Of a stretch of 6,681 nt of DNA, positions 5,779 through 6,681 are shown one piece after another (positions within the stretch are counted from its first letter, which is position 1; each line of letters starts with the position of its first letter). Origin of the DNA: Gammaproteobacteria bacterium (GTDB lineage: Bacteria > Pseudomonadota > Gammaproteobacteria > UBA9214); the NCBI GenBank assembly GCA_003454335.1, contig DMKK01000273.1, forward strand, positions 3,990-10,670, read 5' to 3'. The notes beneath the pieces were generated by a model. It saw only the letters and a program-made list of their open reading frames with translations. It had not been told where the DNA came from and made no database searches. The translations under genes were made by a program, and so were the position numbers.

Positions 5779-6551
5779 ATCCAGGAAAGCTCCTTGTATG
5801 TGCTGCTGCAGTCGTCATGCTGACTGCTTGCACATCCTCCGCAGAGCGGCAACGTGAGGAAGAGAATGCAACCCGGGGCGCCGAGTCGTATACCGAGCTG
5901 GGTGTCGAGTATTTTCGCCAGGGCAACTATGAATTGTCACGAACCAAGCTGGAGAAGGCACTGGAACTGAAACCTGATTTCCCTCAGGCGCATGGTGCGA
6001 TAGCCGTTCTGTATGAAAAAGTGGGTGAACCCGAGCTTGCAGAAAAGCATTACAAGAAAGCTTTGCGTCTCAACCCGGATAATCCCAGGGAGGAGAATAA
6101 CTATGGTCAGTTTCTGTGTTTCCAGGAACGTTACAAGGAAGCAAATAAACAGTTTATGAAGGCTGCAAAGAATCCTTTCTATGCTTCACCCCAGGTGCCG
6201 TATACCAACGCCGGCCTGTGTGCCAAGCGGATTCCGGATGCTAAACAGGCGGAGCTGTTTTTTCGCCAGGCCCTGCAGATAGATCCGAAGTTTGCACCGG
6301 CCCTGCTGCAGATGGCTATTGTCAAGTTTGAGTCGGGCCAGTTTCTGGGTTCCAGGGCCTACCTGGAGCGGTTTCAGCAGGTTGCCGAGCATAACCCTAG
6401 TAGCCTGTGGCTCGCAGTTCAGACCGAGCATGCACTAAGAGATCCTGCTGCTGCGGGCCGGTATGCCATCTTGCTCAGGAAAAATTTTCCGAAGAGTGAG
6501 CAGGCGATAATGTTGCTGGAGTGGGAAAGTGAACGCCGGTCGGGAAGATGA
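5775..6551 (+). CDS. pilW: Type IV pilus biogenesis lipoprotein, TPR protein PilW/PilF
   Basis: This is the outer-membrane pilotin-like lipoprotein needed for PilQ secretin placement and multimerisation in type IV pilus assembly (named PilF in Pseudomonas aeruginosa, PilW in others). The 258-residue precursor has a short signal peptide and the lipobox LTAC, giving lipidated Cys19 after cleavage by signal peptidase II. Roughly six tetratricopeptide repeats follow at about 36-69, 70-103, 104-137, 141-174, 175-208 and 209-242; typical cores are ELGVEYFRQGNYELS and AIAVLYEKVGEPELAEKHY. The P. aeruginosa protein is of similar length. Residue 20 after the lipid Cys is Thr, not Asp, which fits outer-membrane sorting. 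The ATG overlaps the rlmN stop, so translation is coupled. The position between rlmN and rodZ is the usual one for this gene. Presence of the gene does not prove that pili are made. Confidence 0.92.
   Translation: MNPGKLLVCAAAVVMLTACTSSAERQREEENATRGAESYTELGVEYFRQGNYELSRTKLEKALELKPDFPQAHGAIAVLYEKVGEPELAEKHYKKALRLNPDNPREENNYGQFLCFQERYKEANKQFMKAAKNPFYASPQVPYTNAGLCAKRIPDAKQAELFFRQALQIDPKFAPALLQMAIVKFESGQFLGSRAYLERFQQVAEHNPSSLWLAVQTEHALRDPAAAGRYAILLRKNFPKSEQAIMLLEWESERRSGR
6518..6521 (+). promoter_or_regulatory. Ribosome binding site for the GTG start of rodZ
   Basis: GGAG lies 7 nt before the GTG at 6529, inside the end of pilW. The later in-frame candidates, GTG at 6565 and ATG at 6583, have no comparable site. 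Confidence 0.55.
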
Positions 6552-6681
6552 TACCAGTGACGGCGTGACTGATAATGGCCGGATGTCGCCAGGGGCCCGG
6601 CTGTCTGCGGCCAGAAAAGAGCGCGAGCTGTCCCTTAAGACCGTGGCGGATGAGCTGAAGCTTGACGTCAGCATGGTTGTG
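6529..6681 (+). CDS. rodZ: Cytoskeletal protein RodZ, N-terminal part (cut by window edge)
   Basis: RodZ links the MreB cytoskeleton to the cell-wall elongation machinery through a cytoplasmic helix-turn-helix domain, one membrane segment and a periplasmic domain. Only the first 51 codons are present, and the frame is open to the last base. After a variable hydrophilic leader (residues 1-18), the sequence SPGARLSAARKERELSLKTV begins the Xre-like HTH domain. It closely follows the E. coli pattern [22 protein letters not shown], continuing to ADELKLDVSMVV. A GTG start at 6529 with GGAG 7 nt upstream gives a leader of typical RodZ length and a 23-nt overlap with pilW. GTG 6565 or ATG 6583 are alternatives. 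The position after pilW supports the call. The membrane and periplasmic parts lie outside the window. Confidence 0.85.
   Translation, partial: MNAGREDDTSDGVTDNGRMSPGARLSAARKERELSLKTVADELKLDVSMVV

Overview
The window looks like a chromosomal segment of a gammaproteobacterium. The right-hand genes run ndk - rlmN - pilW/pilF - rodZ, all on the + strand and tightly packed. From general knowledge, this is the conserved order in many Gammaproteobacteria, usually followed by ispG and hisS. A REP-like palindrome of the GTAGGAGCG...CGC type, common in this class, points the same way. No rRNA, tRNA, CRISPR, integrase or transposase is visible.

Layout: (1) 1-196 is a leader with no gene I can support, but it carries a good sigma70-type promoter at 104-133. 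(2) 197-685 encodes an unrecognised 162-residue protein with a charged, helix-rich middle and a single C-terminal membrane segment, so probably a tail-anchored protein. (3) 686-966 is non-coding, with an orphan TATAAT, a TATATT box and a 12-bp hairpin ahead of the next operon. (4) 967-3998 is a three-gene operon, mcl - mtkA - mtkB: malyl-CoA lyase and the two subunits of malate-CoA ligase. (5) 3999-4226 is non-coding and holds a 65-bp inverted-repeat (REP-like) element, then a terminator-like hairpin close to ndk. (6) 4227-6681 is the housekeeping block: ndk, rlmN, pilW/pilF and the first 51 codons of rodZ, which runs off the right edge.

Together the three operon enzymes convert malate + CoA + ATP to malyl-CoA and then to acetyl-CoA + glyoxylate. 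This is the acetyl-CoA-generating and glyoxylate-regenerating step pair of the serine cycle for C1 assimilation, and the reverse direction could assimilate glyoxylate. The window therefore suggests a methylotroph, or a bacterium using a partial serine-cycle or glyoxylate route. The other serine-cycle genes (sga, hpr, gck, ppc, mtdA, fch) are not in view, so the full pathway is not shown. The operon abuts the conserved ndk block, at the side where many gammaproteobacteria carry the isc/fdx genes.

I do not see a clearly novel defence or mobile system. The most open items are the unknown tail-anchored protein, the placement of the malate-cleavage operon, the hairpins in the two leaders and the REP-like element.
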